47,073 nt of DNA from Welwitschia mirabilis (taxonomy: Eukaryota > Gnetophyta > Gnetopsida > Welwitschiales), in assembly GCA_051453625.1 (NCBI GenBank), contig JBOZIK010000001.1, positions 228,586,972 through 228,634,044 on the forward strand, read 5' to 3'. The position numbers and the translations under genes are program-made. Below are positions 1-10,595 of the stretch, one piece after another; positions within the stretch are counted from its first letter, which is position 1; the number at the start of each line of letters is the position of its first letter. Below the pieces are notes generated by a model that was not told the origin of the DNA, made no database searches, and was given only the letters and a program-made list of their open reading frames with translations.

Positions 1-267
1 TCATCATTGCCCATTTAAGTGGAACTTTATGAATTTTTACATTATGTCGTGCACCCTTATTAGGTGATTTTATGATTATTCTAAGGGACTTTGCTAGGGA
101 TGAATTCTAAATAGGCAAGAAAATCTTCTTCATGTTTCTAGTTATCCATTTCCATTATATTTTCTTTTAGTTATTTGTTTGGCATTTTTCTAAGTCATTA
201 CATTATATTCTTCCATATTATAATTAGGACCTAATCATTGGGTAGCTTTATAATTGTCTTTTTATTT

Positions 268-396
268 NNNNNNNNNNNNNNNNNNNNNNNNNNNNNNNNN
301 NNNNNNNNNNNNNNNNNNNNNNNNNNNNNNNNNNNNNNNNNNNNNNNNNNNNNNNNNNNNNNNNNNNNNNNNNNNNNNNNNNNNNNNNNNNNNNNN
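268..396. other. Assembly gap (129 N)
   Basis: Run of 129 undetermined bases. The two flanks do not repeat each other, unlike the gaps at 1308 and 5205. Confidence 0.99.
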
Positions 397-675
397 GTTT
401 CATGGTTTTGCATAAATCCACTTGTAGATTTTAAACACTTATGGAATTTAGAACACATTGGAGGAATACTTATAAGCATTTCTTTCTGTATTTAATGCAT
501 GGTTATGATCTCATCAGTTTCTTTCTACATAATTCTGTTTTTCAAGATAAATTATTCACATTTTTTTCCTTCTATTTTTCTGCTACTTTTCTAGTACTTG
601 CTTTTGGTTAAATTTTTCTAAAAAATTTTCTAATTAGTCCAAACAAATTATTTTAAAAAACTGTCGTCTCACATT

Positions 676-767
676 TGTTGTCCCCATGACATAGGAGAAG
701 ATAGTCATCTTTTTTCCTTTATGCAATCTGGGACATCTTGTTTTTCCTATGGGGGAGGCAAGATAGC
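676..767 (+). repeat. Two G1 palindromic modules
   Basis: 676-709 contains GTTGTCCCCATGAC followed by a purine-rich arm and TAGTCATC. 735-767 contains a decayed version around CCTATGGGGGAGGCAAGATAG. Both resemble modules at 1799-1832, 2117-2157, 42613-42650 and 43802-44016. The left half is pyrimidine-rich (TCATCCCC), the right half purine-rich (GGGGATGA), so each copy could fold as an imperfect hairpin. Confidence 0.55.
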
Positions 768-1198
768 TTTCTAAGCTTTCTCATAAGATTTTAAGCAAAT
801 TTATCATTTTTCAATTTTAAAGGATTATTTTAAGCTTTCATGATACACATTTATGATGAGTTATTTGATATGAATTCATGTTATTCGAATACATTTCATG
901 GAATTTATTTGGTAGGGACAGGTAGCACACTCACTAATTTTCCAGCAAGCTATGTTTTAGATCATCTAAAAAGAAAAAAAAAATGCCATGATTACTCTTA
1001 TACTTCACCCTTGTAAAAAAAATTAATAAGATTTTCATGCATTATTTTTTAAGATTATTACTACTTAATTTGACACATTAGTTTTAACATTACCTTTTTA
1101 ATTTATGCATATACATTATCATTTTTCTGAACTATAACTATTACATTCTATAACTTGTTTATGTGTATAACATTTATTTAGACTATTGTGATGAGTTT

Positions 1199-1210
1199 AA
1201 GTAGGGGGCT
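1199..1210 (+). other. Upstream copy of the G1 polypurine-tract motif
   Basis: AAGTAGGGGGCT, identical to the 12 bases at 1542-1553 that directly precede the LTR. It could be a secondary polypurine tract or the mark of a local duplication. Confidence 0.5.
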
Positions 1211-1230
1211 TATAACTATAGCTATAATTA

Positions 1231-1484
1231 TATTAATGAATTGTTATCATCTATTCCTGCATGATAAATAGAACTCAAATTCCATTTCTTTAGTTAATGA
1301 TTATCTTNNNNNNNNNNNNNNNNNNNNNNNNNNNNNNNNNNNNNNNNNNNNNNNNNNNNNNNNNNNNNNNNNNNNNNNNNNNNNNNNNNNNNNNNNNNNN
1401 NNNNNNNTATTAATGAATTGTTATCATCTATTCCTGCATGATAAATAGAACTCAAATTCCATTTCTTTAGTTAATGATTATCTT
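1231..1484. other. 100-N gap (1308-1407) flanked by an exact 77-bp duplication
   Basis: Bases 1231-1307 and 1408-1484 are identical over 77 bp and directly abut the 100-N gap. This is the pattern of two contigs that overlap but were scaffolded instead of merged. The duplicated sequence is therefore probably present once in the genome, and the N carry no information about length. Confidence 0.93.
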
Positions 1485-1541
1485 AGTCAAATTAGCTTGC
1501 AAACTAGTTAATCACCTATTTTGTTTAGAAAGGACAAGGCT

Positions 1542-1553
1542 AAGTAGGGGGCT
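1542..1553 (+). other. G1-A polypurine tract
   Basis: AAGTAGGGGGCT ends 6 bases before the LTR start TGATGCC at 1560. It sits where the plus-strand primer of an LTR element is expected. Confidence 0.65.
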
Positions 1554-1559
1554 ATGTTA

Positions 1560-3040
1560 TGATGCCAATTTGTAGAACTTTGATGATATATTAGAGTACT
1601 TTGGCAAGACATTTATACATGGTTAGATGCAATTCTGCTGATTAAAAAGAAATGATAAGACGATCATGAAAATATGTAATTCTTGGCATAATTAGATGTA
1701 TTTTAAGCATGTTCTGATACTTAGAATATTTAAGATGGACTAAGGATGAAAAAGGCCAATTTACTTTACTTGAGGAGCTTAGGAGAGGTGTCACCTCGCT
1801 ATCGTCCCCATGATAGAGGGGATGATAGAACCACTATCTAACATAGGTAACACATGGATAAAACTTAGATAGCACATGCACATGGAGTATCAGTGGTATT
1901 ATCCCCATTGTTGTTTCCATAACATGTAGGATGGCAACTTTAATCATATGGACAAAGGCTGTAGGGCCAATAGTGGTACATGGAGTAAATGGTGATAGGA
2001 CGTCATGCCCTCAGTCGTCCAGACGACATGTAAGATGACAACATCTGTAACATGCATGTACAACTCATGGAACTGATGGTATCACATGGGCATACAACCT
2101 AATGGAATAAGACAATGTCATCCTAGTTATCATCCCCATGACAAGAGGGATGACAACTATTTTTATTTATTTGCAATAAATATTATTGTAAATGGGGTTA
2201 AGCGATCCATGTGGGCTACTAGGATTTTCTTTACCAATGTATATGGTTATGGTTCATTGTAAAACAATAAATAAATTTTCCCCCTTCACTTCCAAAACAT
2301 ATTTTATACTTGATATACTTGTGATACAAGCTTGAAGACAAAAGATCCATCCAGTGGCTGTAGAAAGTGGTTTTCTTGGTATTAGGTTGTGTCTCTTCCA
2401 TTGAGGTATTGTTATTCTATTGTAAGTGGATGTAAATCTATTTTTATTAATACAAATACTCTTTTCATTCCAATTTTATGAATGTCCCTTATAGTTTAAG
2501 TTAGTTATAGTTAAGTGACAGTTCTATGATTTTTTTAGATCATGAGAGCAACCTTTGTTAAGGTTGACCTTAGTTAGTGGTAGTTTTACATTGAATTTTT
2601 ATTTCATTTTATACTACATATTTCATATTCTACCTTGTAGATCACATAATTTATATTGATTAAGAATTAGTAGATACTATTCTTAATTGATATGAATTAT
2701 AGGAAGGATAGTCTTTATGATAGAAGGGCTAGAATCTAGCCCTTATGACAAAAAGATTAGGAACCAAGTGAATCAATTTTATTTCCACTTCCATTCACTT
2801 GCATTTCATATTCATTCATCTTTCATTGCATGTACTTTATTATTTGCTTTTAGTTAGTAATAGATAAAAGACTAAAAACTACATTTGGAAATCAATTCTC
2901 TAACTTTGAGTCTAGTGTCTTTGTTAGGATTACAACATTTAGGTAAACTTTTGTCTATACTAGCATGTGTTTTTCTATAAGTTATTTAATTATAAGTTTA
3001 CCTAAATGACTTTAAGATTGTATAAATTCATACCACAATA
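1560..3040 (+). mobile_element. G1-A 3' LTR (Ty3/gypsy, family G1)
   Basis: Starts TGATGCCAATTTGTAG and matches the G1 LTR at 42378-43630 and the start of a third copy at 46996. Its end is placed by alignment with the terminal bases of the 42378 copy (AATTCA then a CATCATAACA-like decamer, here TACCACAATA), so the terminal CA has become TA. The boundary is uncertain by about 10 bp because the neighbouring pol sequence happens to match as well. Three to four palindromic modules lie between 1799 and 2157. The TATA box of the second copy (TATAAATA at 42881) corresponds here to a decayed CAATAAAT near 2265. At roughly 1.48 kb it is longer than the 1.25-kb copy. It is inserted in the RT of G2. Confidence 0.82.
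1799..2157 (+). repeat. G1 LTR palindromic modules
   Basis: Copies at 1799-1832 (CGTCCCCATGATAGAGGGG core), about 1894-1935, about 1994-2042 and 2117-2157 (ATCATCCCCATGACAAGAGG core). Each joins a TCATCCCC-type left arm to a GGGATGA-type right arm. Copies in the second LTR are at 42613-42650 and 42733-42770. Confidence 0.6.
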
Positions 3041-3345
3041 CCGTCCTTCTTAGATACAACTATTAATGGGCTAATTCACTTACTATTGCTTATAGGGTAA
3101 ATGATGTAATTATCTAAAAGTTTTATGATCTCATCTTTATTCACTTGTTTTAGTATTAGATGTAGATATCTTTGGGGTTGTATTATGGGTTTTGTATTAT
3201 ACTTTAGGTATATATTATGTTGGATAATATGTGATGGAATTGGAGATAAGTCCTTATGACTCCATGCAAAAGTTTTAGATTTAGATGTAAGGAGTGATAT
3301 TAAGGCTTTCTTAGGTTTGGGGTAGAGATGACTACTAATGATCAA
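3041..3345 (-). pseudogene. pol: G2 pol: N-terminal reverse transcriptase fragment
   Basis: The 89-residue open stretch at 3345-3076 has the hallmarks of the Ty3/gypsy segment entering the reverse transcriptase. FAWSHKDLSPIPSHIIQH corresponds to the conserved 'FAW..DLKGI.P....H' region, and about 45 residues later come the conserved 'II.PI.NSKW' and 'VPKK.G' blocks, visible here as IIYPISNSK, then a stop, then VVSKKDG. The catalytic YxDD lies beyond the break, so the fragment cannot be active. It is truncated by the G1-A LTR at 3040. A frameshift or stop separates it from the upstream protease. Assignment to gypsy RT is firm; assignment to the Athila clade rests on the neighbouring gag and primer site. 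Confidence 0.85.
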
Positions 3346-3399
3346 TGAATTTTTAGGGTTGTTGTTGATAAATATTCATTTCATTCCCTTCTTAAGCTT

Positions 3400-4450
3400 T
3401 TTAATATTCATTTCAAAGTTGAATCCTTCATGTATATGAAGGATTACATAACCATTCTCATTAAAAGTTGTTTTCATAACTTTTGCTTCTTCTATGTCTT
3501 AGGTTGTGATGTTATCAAATATTTCTTCCATTAGAAATTCCATAGTACTATCAAGTTCACAAGGGTTGATGAAATTAGGACTACTTAATAATTTTGATAA
3601 TTCTTTTATATAATCAAAAAGAGTTGATTGTTCATGGGTAAGGGCCTTTAATTCAAGTGAATAATGAGCTATAAACATAAGTAATATAATATCTTCACTA
3701 AGCTCATCATTTAGATTTCTTATGTCTTTTTCTGATATATTAAAGGCATAAACTTTTACATGAAGTTCCACGATTCTAGTTATAGTGTCTATAATGAAAT
3801 GGACAATAGCACAAAAATCTCCAACTAAAAGTAAGGGATATCACCATTTTGATTAATTTCGATTATTATAACATCAATGGGGTAATAGGCTTCCTTTATT
3901 TAGACAACCAAATCTTTGATAATTCTAATAGGTTTTCTCAATGTTAAATCTACCATTTCCAAGATAATCTTTGTTGGTTTAATTCACTTCTCTAAATTAA
4001 ACTTTTTACAAATATGTAGGGCCATGATGTTCACACTTGCACCTATGTTAATAAGAGCCTTGTCAATCTTTTTATTATCTTTTGATATCACACTAATGGT
4101 TGCTGCTTCTAGATCTTTAAATTTTGGACATTTTTACATTGCCAAGTTGGTTATATATTGAGCTAAAAACATCCTACTTGGTAATGTTCATTTTTTATTC
4201 CTTCTATAAATGTCCTTCCACACTTTGGCATACTTAGGATTGTCTTGAAGTATGTGCTAAAATGATAGTATGACATTGACATCTTTCATGATTATTTTGA
4301 TGTAGTCATCATATGTTGGATTAGAGTTGATTATATCTAACCAAGAGGTAAGATGTCTTCTTCTATTCTTTGATTATTCATCCTTGTTTATTTGAGTAGA
4401 AGTAGAAGGGATATGTGTTTCATTAAGGATTTCTATATCTTCATCCTTAT
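3400..4450 (-). pseudogene. pol: G2 pol: retroviral-type aspartic protease region
   Basis: Reading right to left, a gag-to-protease linker (about 4250-4140, including TLPSRMFLAQYITNLA) leads into a gypsy retropepsin. The active-site block reads ALINIGASVNIMALHICKK near 4055-4000, where a functional enzyme has D-T/S-G. The D is N and the T is I here, so the site is dead. The downstream strand pattern (KPTKIILEMVDLTLRKPIR) is kept. The 90-residue open stretch at 3771-3499, rich in acidic residues and leucine, is the decayed linker between protease and RT. Several in-frame stops are present. Family assignment rests on the motif order. Confidence 0.82.
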
Positions 4451-4599
4451 TTTCTTTGATGTAATAATTTTTAAGTGGCTCTTCAAGTGTAGTACTCATA
4501 CCTCTTTAAATGATTGTATTCCAATATTTCTTCACATTATTTGGGTTAGGTAAGCTATTGGAAGCTAGTATGCCTTATGGTCTTTAGTTTACTAACATG

Positions 4600-5961
4600 A
4601 TTTATTACATGACTTCAGCCAAATCTTATATGCTTTTTTGGGCTTGCTCAATACTCTTATGAGTTTATCCATGGATGGTTTTTATCTATATCATGTCTTC
4701 CTTAATTGGATCTTAGTTAGGTTAATTGTATCATCCATATCTTGGGTTATATGGTTGTTTAAAGAAATATTTATACTTAGGTTTAAAGAAAGAACTTGGT
4801 TGATGATAAGATTTCTTCTCATTGTGGTAAGGTTCTTTGTAGTGATCAGAGCCTGATTGGTTTACATAGTACACTTCTTTCCTTACCACTTTCTTTACTA
4901 ATGGTAAAAATGGACATTTAGTGACTAAGTGGTTTTCTTTACATAATTCATAAGTAGGAGTAGATGTGACATGGGCTTTGGCTAATTTCAATTCTTTGAT
5001 TGCTTTCACCATTTTCCTTACAATGGGTTGTTGTTGTCACTACTATCTTTATCTTTATAAATGATTTATTTTTATTTGTCATCTTAATTTTTTATGTGAT
5101 TTATTTCTCTTAATTATTATTCAAGTGTTTTCTTTTCTCTTGGTTTAGGCCATGCTTAACTAAGTTCAACTAAGTCTTATAAATGTTACCATGCTTCATC
5201 AGTTNNNNNNNNNNNNNNNNNNNNNNNNNNNNNNNNNNNNNNNNNNNNNNNNNNNNNNNNNNNNNNNNNNNNNNNNNNNNNNNNNNNNNNNNNNNNNNNN
5301 NNNNTTTTCTTTTCTCTTGGTTTAGGCCATGCTTAACTAAGTTCAACTAAGTCTTATAAATGTTACCATGCTTCATCAGTTGTATTTTGAAATAAACTTC
5401 CTCCATAAGAAAGATCCACCATTTGTTCTATTATACTAATAAGGACATTGTAGAAATGGTAGATTAATTCTTCTTACTTGAATTCATTTATAGAGTTGTT
5501 GAAACTAGAATTAGCAATTTTTCCTAAGATGAAGCATAATCCTCATTGTATTTTTTGTTGAAAATTGATTACCTCATGATGTCTTTATCTCAAATTACTT
5601 CCACTAAGGAATCATTTGATAAAGCTTTCTTTGGTATCCTTCTAAGTTTTAAGACTTTTGTGTGATAAGGTCTTAAGCCATTTTTTTGCTTTTTCACTTA
5701 ATATATAAGGGAATACTATTATGTAATTTCTATCTATTATGGGCTTCTTTTCATTGCACATAAGCATTAATTGTTTTATGATAGCAAAGTGTTCATAAGG
5801 ATATTTTTACATTTCTCCATAGAAAGAGGGATAGGCATTAAGGTTTTTGATTTCTATGTCATTTCCAATAAGAAGATTGAAAAAATTATGAGTTTCTTTG
5901 AATTTGATTCATATTTATCTTTAAGAGTTGATTGGATGATGCCATTAGAAATTATAGACAT
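4600..5961 (-). pseudogene. gag: G2 gag (Athila-type), broken
   Basis: The putative start is the ATG at 5961. The N-terminal part has NLNAYPSFYGEM and YEHFAIIKQLMLMC, equivalent to the 'F.G...EDP..HL..I' entry of gypsy gag. It is followed by EKAKKWLKTLSHKSLKT and YGGSLFQNTTDEAWYHL, typical of Athila-type capsid. The C-terminal part (5012-4731) keeps a CCHC-like knuckle, YELCKENHLVTKCP, whose first cysteine has become tyrosine, then a basic, aromatic and proline-rich tail ending QPYNPRYG. The 100-N gap and its 77-bp flanking duplication fall inside the gene, so part of the apparent damage is an assembly effect. Stops elsewhere show that it is a pseudogene. Confidence 0.85.
5128..5381. other. 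100-N gap (5205-5304) flanked by an exact 77-bp duplication
   Basis: Bases 5128-5204 and 5305-5381 are identical over 77 bp and abut the N run, as at the 1308-1407 gap. Removing one copy and the N would restore continuous gag sequence. The identical length at both gaps points to an overlap set by the assembler, not to biology. Confidence 0.93.
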
Positions 5962-6840
5962 TGTGGAAGTTGTGGAGTTATGACTTGCATGTTTACTATT
6001 TAATAAATGATAAGTTGAAACTTATTTTTAAAAATAATTTAAATTAGGCCTAGAAGGACTTGTGTAATAAGAGGTGGTTTTTGTTTTGAGAGGGTTTTTG
6101 AAATCCTAGAAGACAATTTAGCAAATAATAAAATACTTTTAGAATAAAAACTAAAATCTCTAATAAAATAGATTTATCAAATTCAGAAATAGAATTTAAT
6201 TACCTCAAATCCATGAACTATAAATTTGAACACATCATTAAATTATCTCTTTTAAAAATTAGTTTTTATGTTGATAACATACATTTTTCTCTTTAAAATT
6301 TGATGGGTTTCCCTTGCTTGACTTGAAAAATCTAACCTTTTAATTCAAAACCATTATAGGTAATCTCCAGGATTACATTAAAGTATAAGGAGTATACCTA
6401 ATGTCTAAGAGTGATGTTTATTCTTGGAATCTTCACTTACAATCTAAGAAAAAGGTACTGAAAGGCTTTTTATTATGTGATAATTCTTCCAGATTACACA
6501 AGGTGCAAGAAGGTACACCTAGAAAGGAGGAAATTATTTAATAAAAAGAGAATAGGAAAAAAAGGGACAATTTATAATAAAAAGGGTACACAACATGAAC
6601 AAGTGAAAATAATATATTAGCCTCTAAAGGTGTATAATCTTACTTAGATAGGGGTAGACCTTAGAGATAATCTTACCTTTAATCAAAAGGTAACTAAATC
6701 TCTTTATGTAATCTTCTTAAAGCAAGTAGACTACACTAAGAGGTATTAGATGTAAACCAAAATCAAATAGATAAATTGATAGAATAAACTCAATCTTCTT
6801 ACTCTTGGTTGATTGCACTTGATAGCTTGTTTTGATATTT
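5962..6840 (-). other. G2 leader between primer site and gag
   Basis: About 880 bp of A-rich sequence with no frame or domain that I recognise. By position it is the 5' untranslated leader of G2. Confidence 0.55.
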
Positions 6841-6857
6841 CCTAGCAATGGTGCCAA
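6841..6857 (-). other. G2 primer-binding site (tRNA-Asp)
   Basis: On the minus strand TTGGCACCATTGCTAGG. The complement of the plant tRNA-Asp 3' end is TGGCGCCGTTGCCGGGGA. The differences are mainly C/G to T/A changes. It begins a few bases inside the LTR end, as expected. Confidence 0.82.
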
Positions 6858-6859
6858 GA

Positions 6860-7961
6860 TGTTGGTAGCCTAAATTTCACTTCAAAGGTAATCAATTCTA
6901 GAAATAATGTAATTGTAATTAGGCTTAGTATAGGATGATTTAACCAATGAATGTCATAATCTAGAGAGCATAAAGAAATATACTAATCAAGCATAAGGAA
7001 TTTTGTATTTTCTTATGTAAAAAGAAAGAAGAACAATGCAACTATTCTAATGATGAAATGCAAAATAAATTAGAGATTAAGATTGCAAGCCTATGATAAT
7101 CAATTTATAAATTATTATCATTCAAACTTAACTTCTTATAACCTATATTAAATTAGAGTTAATCTAGATAACAGCACTCATAAAACATAACAAAAGTCAT
7201 AAGAGAAATAAGAAGAATTAAAGAAAGAAGACATTTTATTCAATAAATTCAATGTAAATACTTATTAGAGCAACAACTCCTTAATGATATAAACACAACC
7301 TAATCACCAAAAAAAAGATCTATCCTAATGTTGAAATGGATCTTTGATGTCTTGGATTCCTTTGTCACTAATCCTCAAATTCTAAGAGATGCCTAAATAA
7401 GTCTAAATGGGGATTTATATAGTTTTCTTAAGGTGGTTACATGTTTATAAGATCAGTAAAAGTAAAGAGGCATCATTAGGTGTAAACTAGACCTTAATTG
7501 ACTTGGTTAGAAAGAAGTTATGATATTGTCATATTACTCTTGTCATTAGGAAAACATATGGAATGACACCCTTTTATCATCCAATCATAGCCTGCCATGT
7601 CAGGAGATTATTGATATTTAAATTTGAACTATAATGGATATATCGTCCTCCATGTCATGTAAATGACATAGGGCATAATATCCATGTTAGATCATCAACT
7701 TAGCATTGCCTTAGCATCACCTAGTTATCAACTCCATAGAATCTTTGCATTCTTGTCTTGGCATTGGTTATGAGGATAACAAAAGGGACAACAGCCAATT
7801 CCTTGACTTTTTCTTCCAATCTTTACTCCATTTTTTTCTTGATTGAATTCTTGCTCTTATTAATAAAAATATAGTAATTAATATTAAAATTGAGTTATTA
7901 TATTGCTTTACAATAAAATTCCTAAAAATTAATAAATTAAATTCCTATTCCTTGCAAAACA
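6860..7961 (-). mobile_element. G2 5' LTR
   Basis: The inner end is fixed by the adjacent primer site; the LTR ends CA at 6860-6861 read on the minus strand. The outer end is put at 7961, where the minus strand reads TGTTTTGCAAGG and where similarity to the S1 3' region stops, but this is inferred. A minus-strand TATA box, CTATATAAAT, lies at about 7413-7422, which fits a U3/R boundary. Its sequence is unrelated to the G1 and G3 LTRs. Confidence 0.65.
7413..7422 (-). promoter_or_regulatory. TATA box in the G2 LTR
   Basis: Minus strand CTATATAAAT followed by CCCCATTT, about 550 bp from the primer-proximal end of the LTR. It is a plausible retrotransposon promoter element; activity is unknown. 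Confidence 0.5.
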
Positions 7962-8090
7962 TCACTAATTATACTATTAAAATATGACAAATTATTATTG
8001 CAACAATCATTAAGAATGATATCACTCATAAGAGTACTAGCCAAATCCTCATATTCAAATTTCTCTAAGATCATGAAAGTGTCCATAGAT

Positions 8091-8114
8091 ATTTGCCATT
8101 TTCTCCCTCTTTTT
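8091..8114 (-). other. S1 polypurine-like motif after the env-like ORF
   Basis: Minus strand AAAAAGAGGGAGAAAATGGC, overlapping the env-like stop codon. It corresponds to AAAAAGGAGGAGAAGATAGG at about 32980-33000 in S2. Sireviruses are known for extra polypurine tracts in this region. It is not adjacent to an LTR here. Confidence 0.6.
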
Positions 8115-9783
8115 AAACATCAATAATGTCTAATAACTCAAAGCTAAGTCACTTGTGTAATGATCTTCATCCCTGAATTACTGATATAATCATGATTATC
8201 ATCAGCAGTAGATGTCTAAATGGCATATGATGATGATATAAAAGGTGGAGTGTGTTATTTTTTAGATGGTTCCTAAGATGACTATCCATGTTTATTTACG
8301 GCTTACCTCCTCATATGAACAAAAGTATGAGGCTTAATGAAGGAATTACATAAGCTAGCAATGACTACTACTACAAGATCTAACTCAAATAAAGAAGTAA
8401 CACTAGATGTTGAAGCATAAATAGGAGGTGGTAATGGAGGTAGTAAGAGTAGGTGAGGTCATGACAAAGTGGTAAATTAAAATGAAGCTAGTGATGGTGA
8501 GGAAGCTTGAGTAGAGTAACAAATTGATAGTTTGAATCATGACTTGCAAAATATGAATGGCTTATCATCCAAATCATCTCACTCTACATGATGTAGTTGT
8601 GATGGAGGATATTCCTTTTCCTTAACCTATTCCTTCTCGTCTTCTAATTCAAATGCATCTAATACTTTTGATTTTTATACTTTACTTATATCATACTTTG
8701 TATTAATATGTGTTGAAATCTCCTTTTCCTCTTTTTAGTCCTTTAAAGTTTTCTAAGTGGGAGTTTTCATAGTCTTCCAACTAGTAGTAAGGACCTTTCC
8801 CTCACTTACTGTATCTATGTTCTTCTTCAATTGTAATAGATGTCTACTTATCTTTTTATAAATACCTTTCTTAACTAAGGATGGACTATGAAAACCTATA
8901 GATTTGGATCTCTAAAATTACTTCTTAAGAGGTCTTTTTCTTCAACCCTTCCTTGGTTAAATGGGTACTTGTCATTTTTTAGTAAATTTAGATAGAAGTT
9001 TTTTTAGCCTTATAAGATTTACTTAAGGCACTATAATACGAGAATTGCTAATAGTAAGCCTAATTAAGCATGGATGACCTAAGGATTATACTTGATGAAA
9101 TAAAGTAATAATACCCTTATCGAGTATAAATCCAAAATCAATTTAAAAGCTAGTGAGTAAGTAATATACTATAAATCTTTATAGGATTGTAGTAACTATA
9201 ACTATCATATTTGATAAAAATATTCTAAAATGATATCAAAATCAATAGAGATGCATTAGATATTATGTCCTTCCTTTCTATGTTCTTAGAAAAATCCATC
9301 TTAGAATTATCAAAAATCACATGCTTAAGGTATAACAAGATATTATACCTATCTTAATTTTGAAATTTGCTTAAAATAAATGCATAAATAATTTTAAAAA
9401 ATTAGAGGCATCAATGCCAAGTAGGTTATTAATTATACTAGAAGACAAATGAAGAGGTATACCTATAATCTATATTTTAAAATACCCTATGGAATCATTA
9501 ATCTCATGCATGTTGGCATAGATTTCTTGTACCATGGAATCTAAAATACTTTATTCTAATTAAAAAATTATTTTCCAACTAAGACAAGAGAAGTAAAGTA
9601 GAATCTATCTTTCCTATGCTTTTCAAAGCCAAAGGTTCTATTAGTAATAATAAAATTATGAATTAACAAATTATATCTCCCTCCAGTTATTTCATGGTAA
9701 AAATAAGGATTACACTATGATAGCTATATTTGTTAGGAAATTCCTATTTTCTTAGCAAAGATGATAGGTTTTTTCCTCATCAT
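8113..9783 (-). pseudogene. S1 env-like third ORF, heavily decayed
   Basis: Starts with minus-strand ATG at 9783 (MMRKKPIIFAKK) and ends at a TAA at 8113-8115, about 1.67 kb. S2 has the equivalent ORF at 31237-32959 with a matching start (MVRKKTSSTFKNK). A shared central block is visible: here IDFGFILDKGIITLF, then HPCLIRLTISNS and VNLIRLKKLL; in S2 IDLGFILCMNIITLF, then HPFLITLIISNI. This position, between RNase H and the 3' LTR, is that of the env-like ORF of Sireviruses. Its function in living elements is not established, and I see no convincing signal peptide or membrane segment. Many stops and shifts are present. It first looked like an antisense LINE, but the S2 match settled it. Confidence 0.62.
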
Positions 9784-10595
9784 ATTTGTGTGATGTAAAG
9801 AGAATAAATTGAATCTTTAAAAGAAACTAGTAGAAAATTTAAAAATTTATACTATATGAAGGAATCAAACTTTGTGTGCCCTACTCCTAATACTTCTATC
9901 ATAATCAAGACATTTATCTAGGAAACACTATAATAAAAAAATCTCTTAGACATATTAAGAGTAATATCTATTGAGTGGAGGAGAGAAAACAAGGGTTGAT
10001 AATCCCTAGCTTACTTTAACAAAGGATCCAATTTAAATTTTATACATGGGTTTTTATTTACTTTTTCATTATATCAAAGAAATTTTTCATAAAAAAGGTT
10101 TCTAAAATGATAATTATACAAATCTATGATACTAAACAATGCCTACCTTTAAAACAATCAAAAATTTACTTGAATGCACCTAGGATGTCTAACTTATCAT
10201 AGATGACTAAAAATGTAATAAGTAAACATCTATATTTTAAAAGATATTTATATTGCTATACTTTATTTTTTAGTGATTCACAATCAAATACATCTACAAT
10301 CTAGAAAGAAATCTCCATCAGAGATGTTTATCCACTTGAAAGTCATCTATCGTGTATTCTTAAAAAAATTCTAAACTTTATATTACTAATAAAATTATTA
10401 GAAGTTTTAATTTAAAAATAATAAGATTAAGAGTGGTATAAGAAATCTTATTTAACTAATAAAAAAGCTTCTTTAAGCATTTTAGATCAAGTTTTTAACT
10501 TAAGATAAACTTCAAGTAGATTACTTTTATTTTAACTCATAAAAGACAGTACAATGACATTTTGAGTTGAGATTAGAGGGAAGTTTATTTTTAAC
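9784..10595 (-). other. S1 spacer between pol and env-like ORF
   Basis: About 810 bp without recognisable coding potential on either strand. S2 has a comparable spacer of about 700 bp at 30541-31236. Confidence 0.55.

Larger units (their letters stand above)
1..1559 (+). mobile_element. G1-A: 3' internal part of a Ty3/gypsy element, non-coding or too decayed
   Basis: This stretch lies just upstream of a G1-family LTR and ends in a polypurine tract, so it is taken as the 3' internal end of a plus-strand G1 element that starts outside the window. No reading frame of useful length or recognisable domain is visible; the longest frames span the run of N and mean nothing. Two copies of the G1 imperfect-palindrome module (676-709 and 735-767) support assignment to G1, because the same module recurs in the G1 LTRs and in the G1-B leader. 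Assignment to G1 is an inference from position and shared motif. Confidence 0.55.
3041..7961 (-). mobile_element. G2: Athila-like Ty3/gypsy element, 3' part replaced by G1-A
   Basis: Read on the minus strand, the order is 5' LTR, tRNA-Asp primer site, leader, gag, protease, start of RT. This is the gypsy order, and the gag type matches the Athila clade. The element stops at 3041, where the G1-A LTR is inserted, so the rest of RT, RNase H, integrase and the 3' LTR are not in this window. On its 5' side it abuts the 3' region of the Sirevirus S1, so G2 appears to have inserted into S1. Confidence 0.78.

Noticed and set aside
3916-5983. Plus-strand frames at 3916, 4638 and 5771
   Set aside because: They are antisense shadows of G2 protease and gag, which are recognisable on the minus strand.
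8113-9783. Antisense LINE ORF1-like sequence
   Set aside because: Collinear similarity to the S2 third ORF, its start and its following polypurine motif explain it better.
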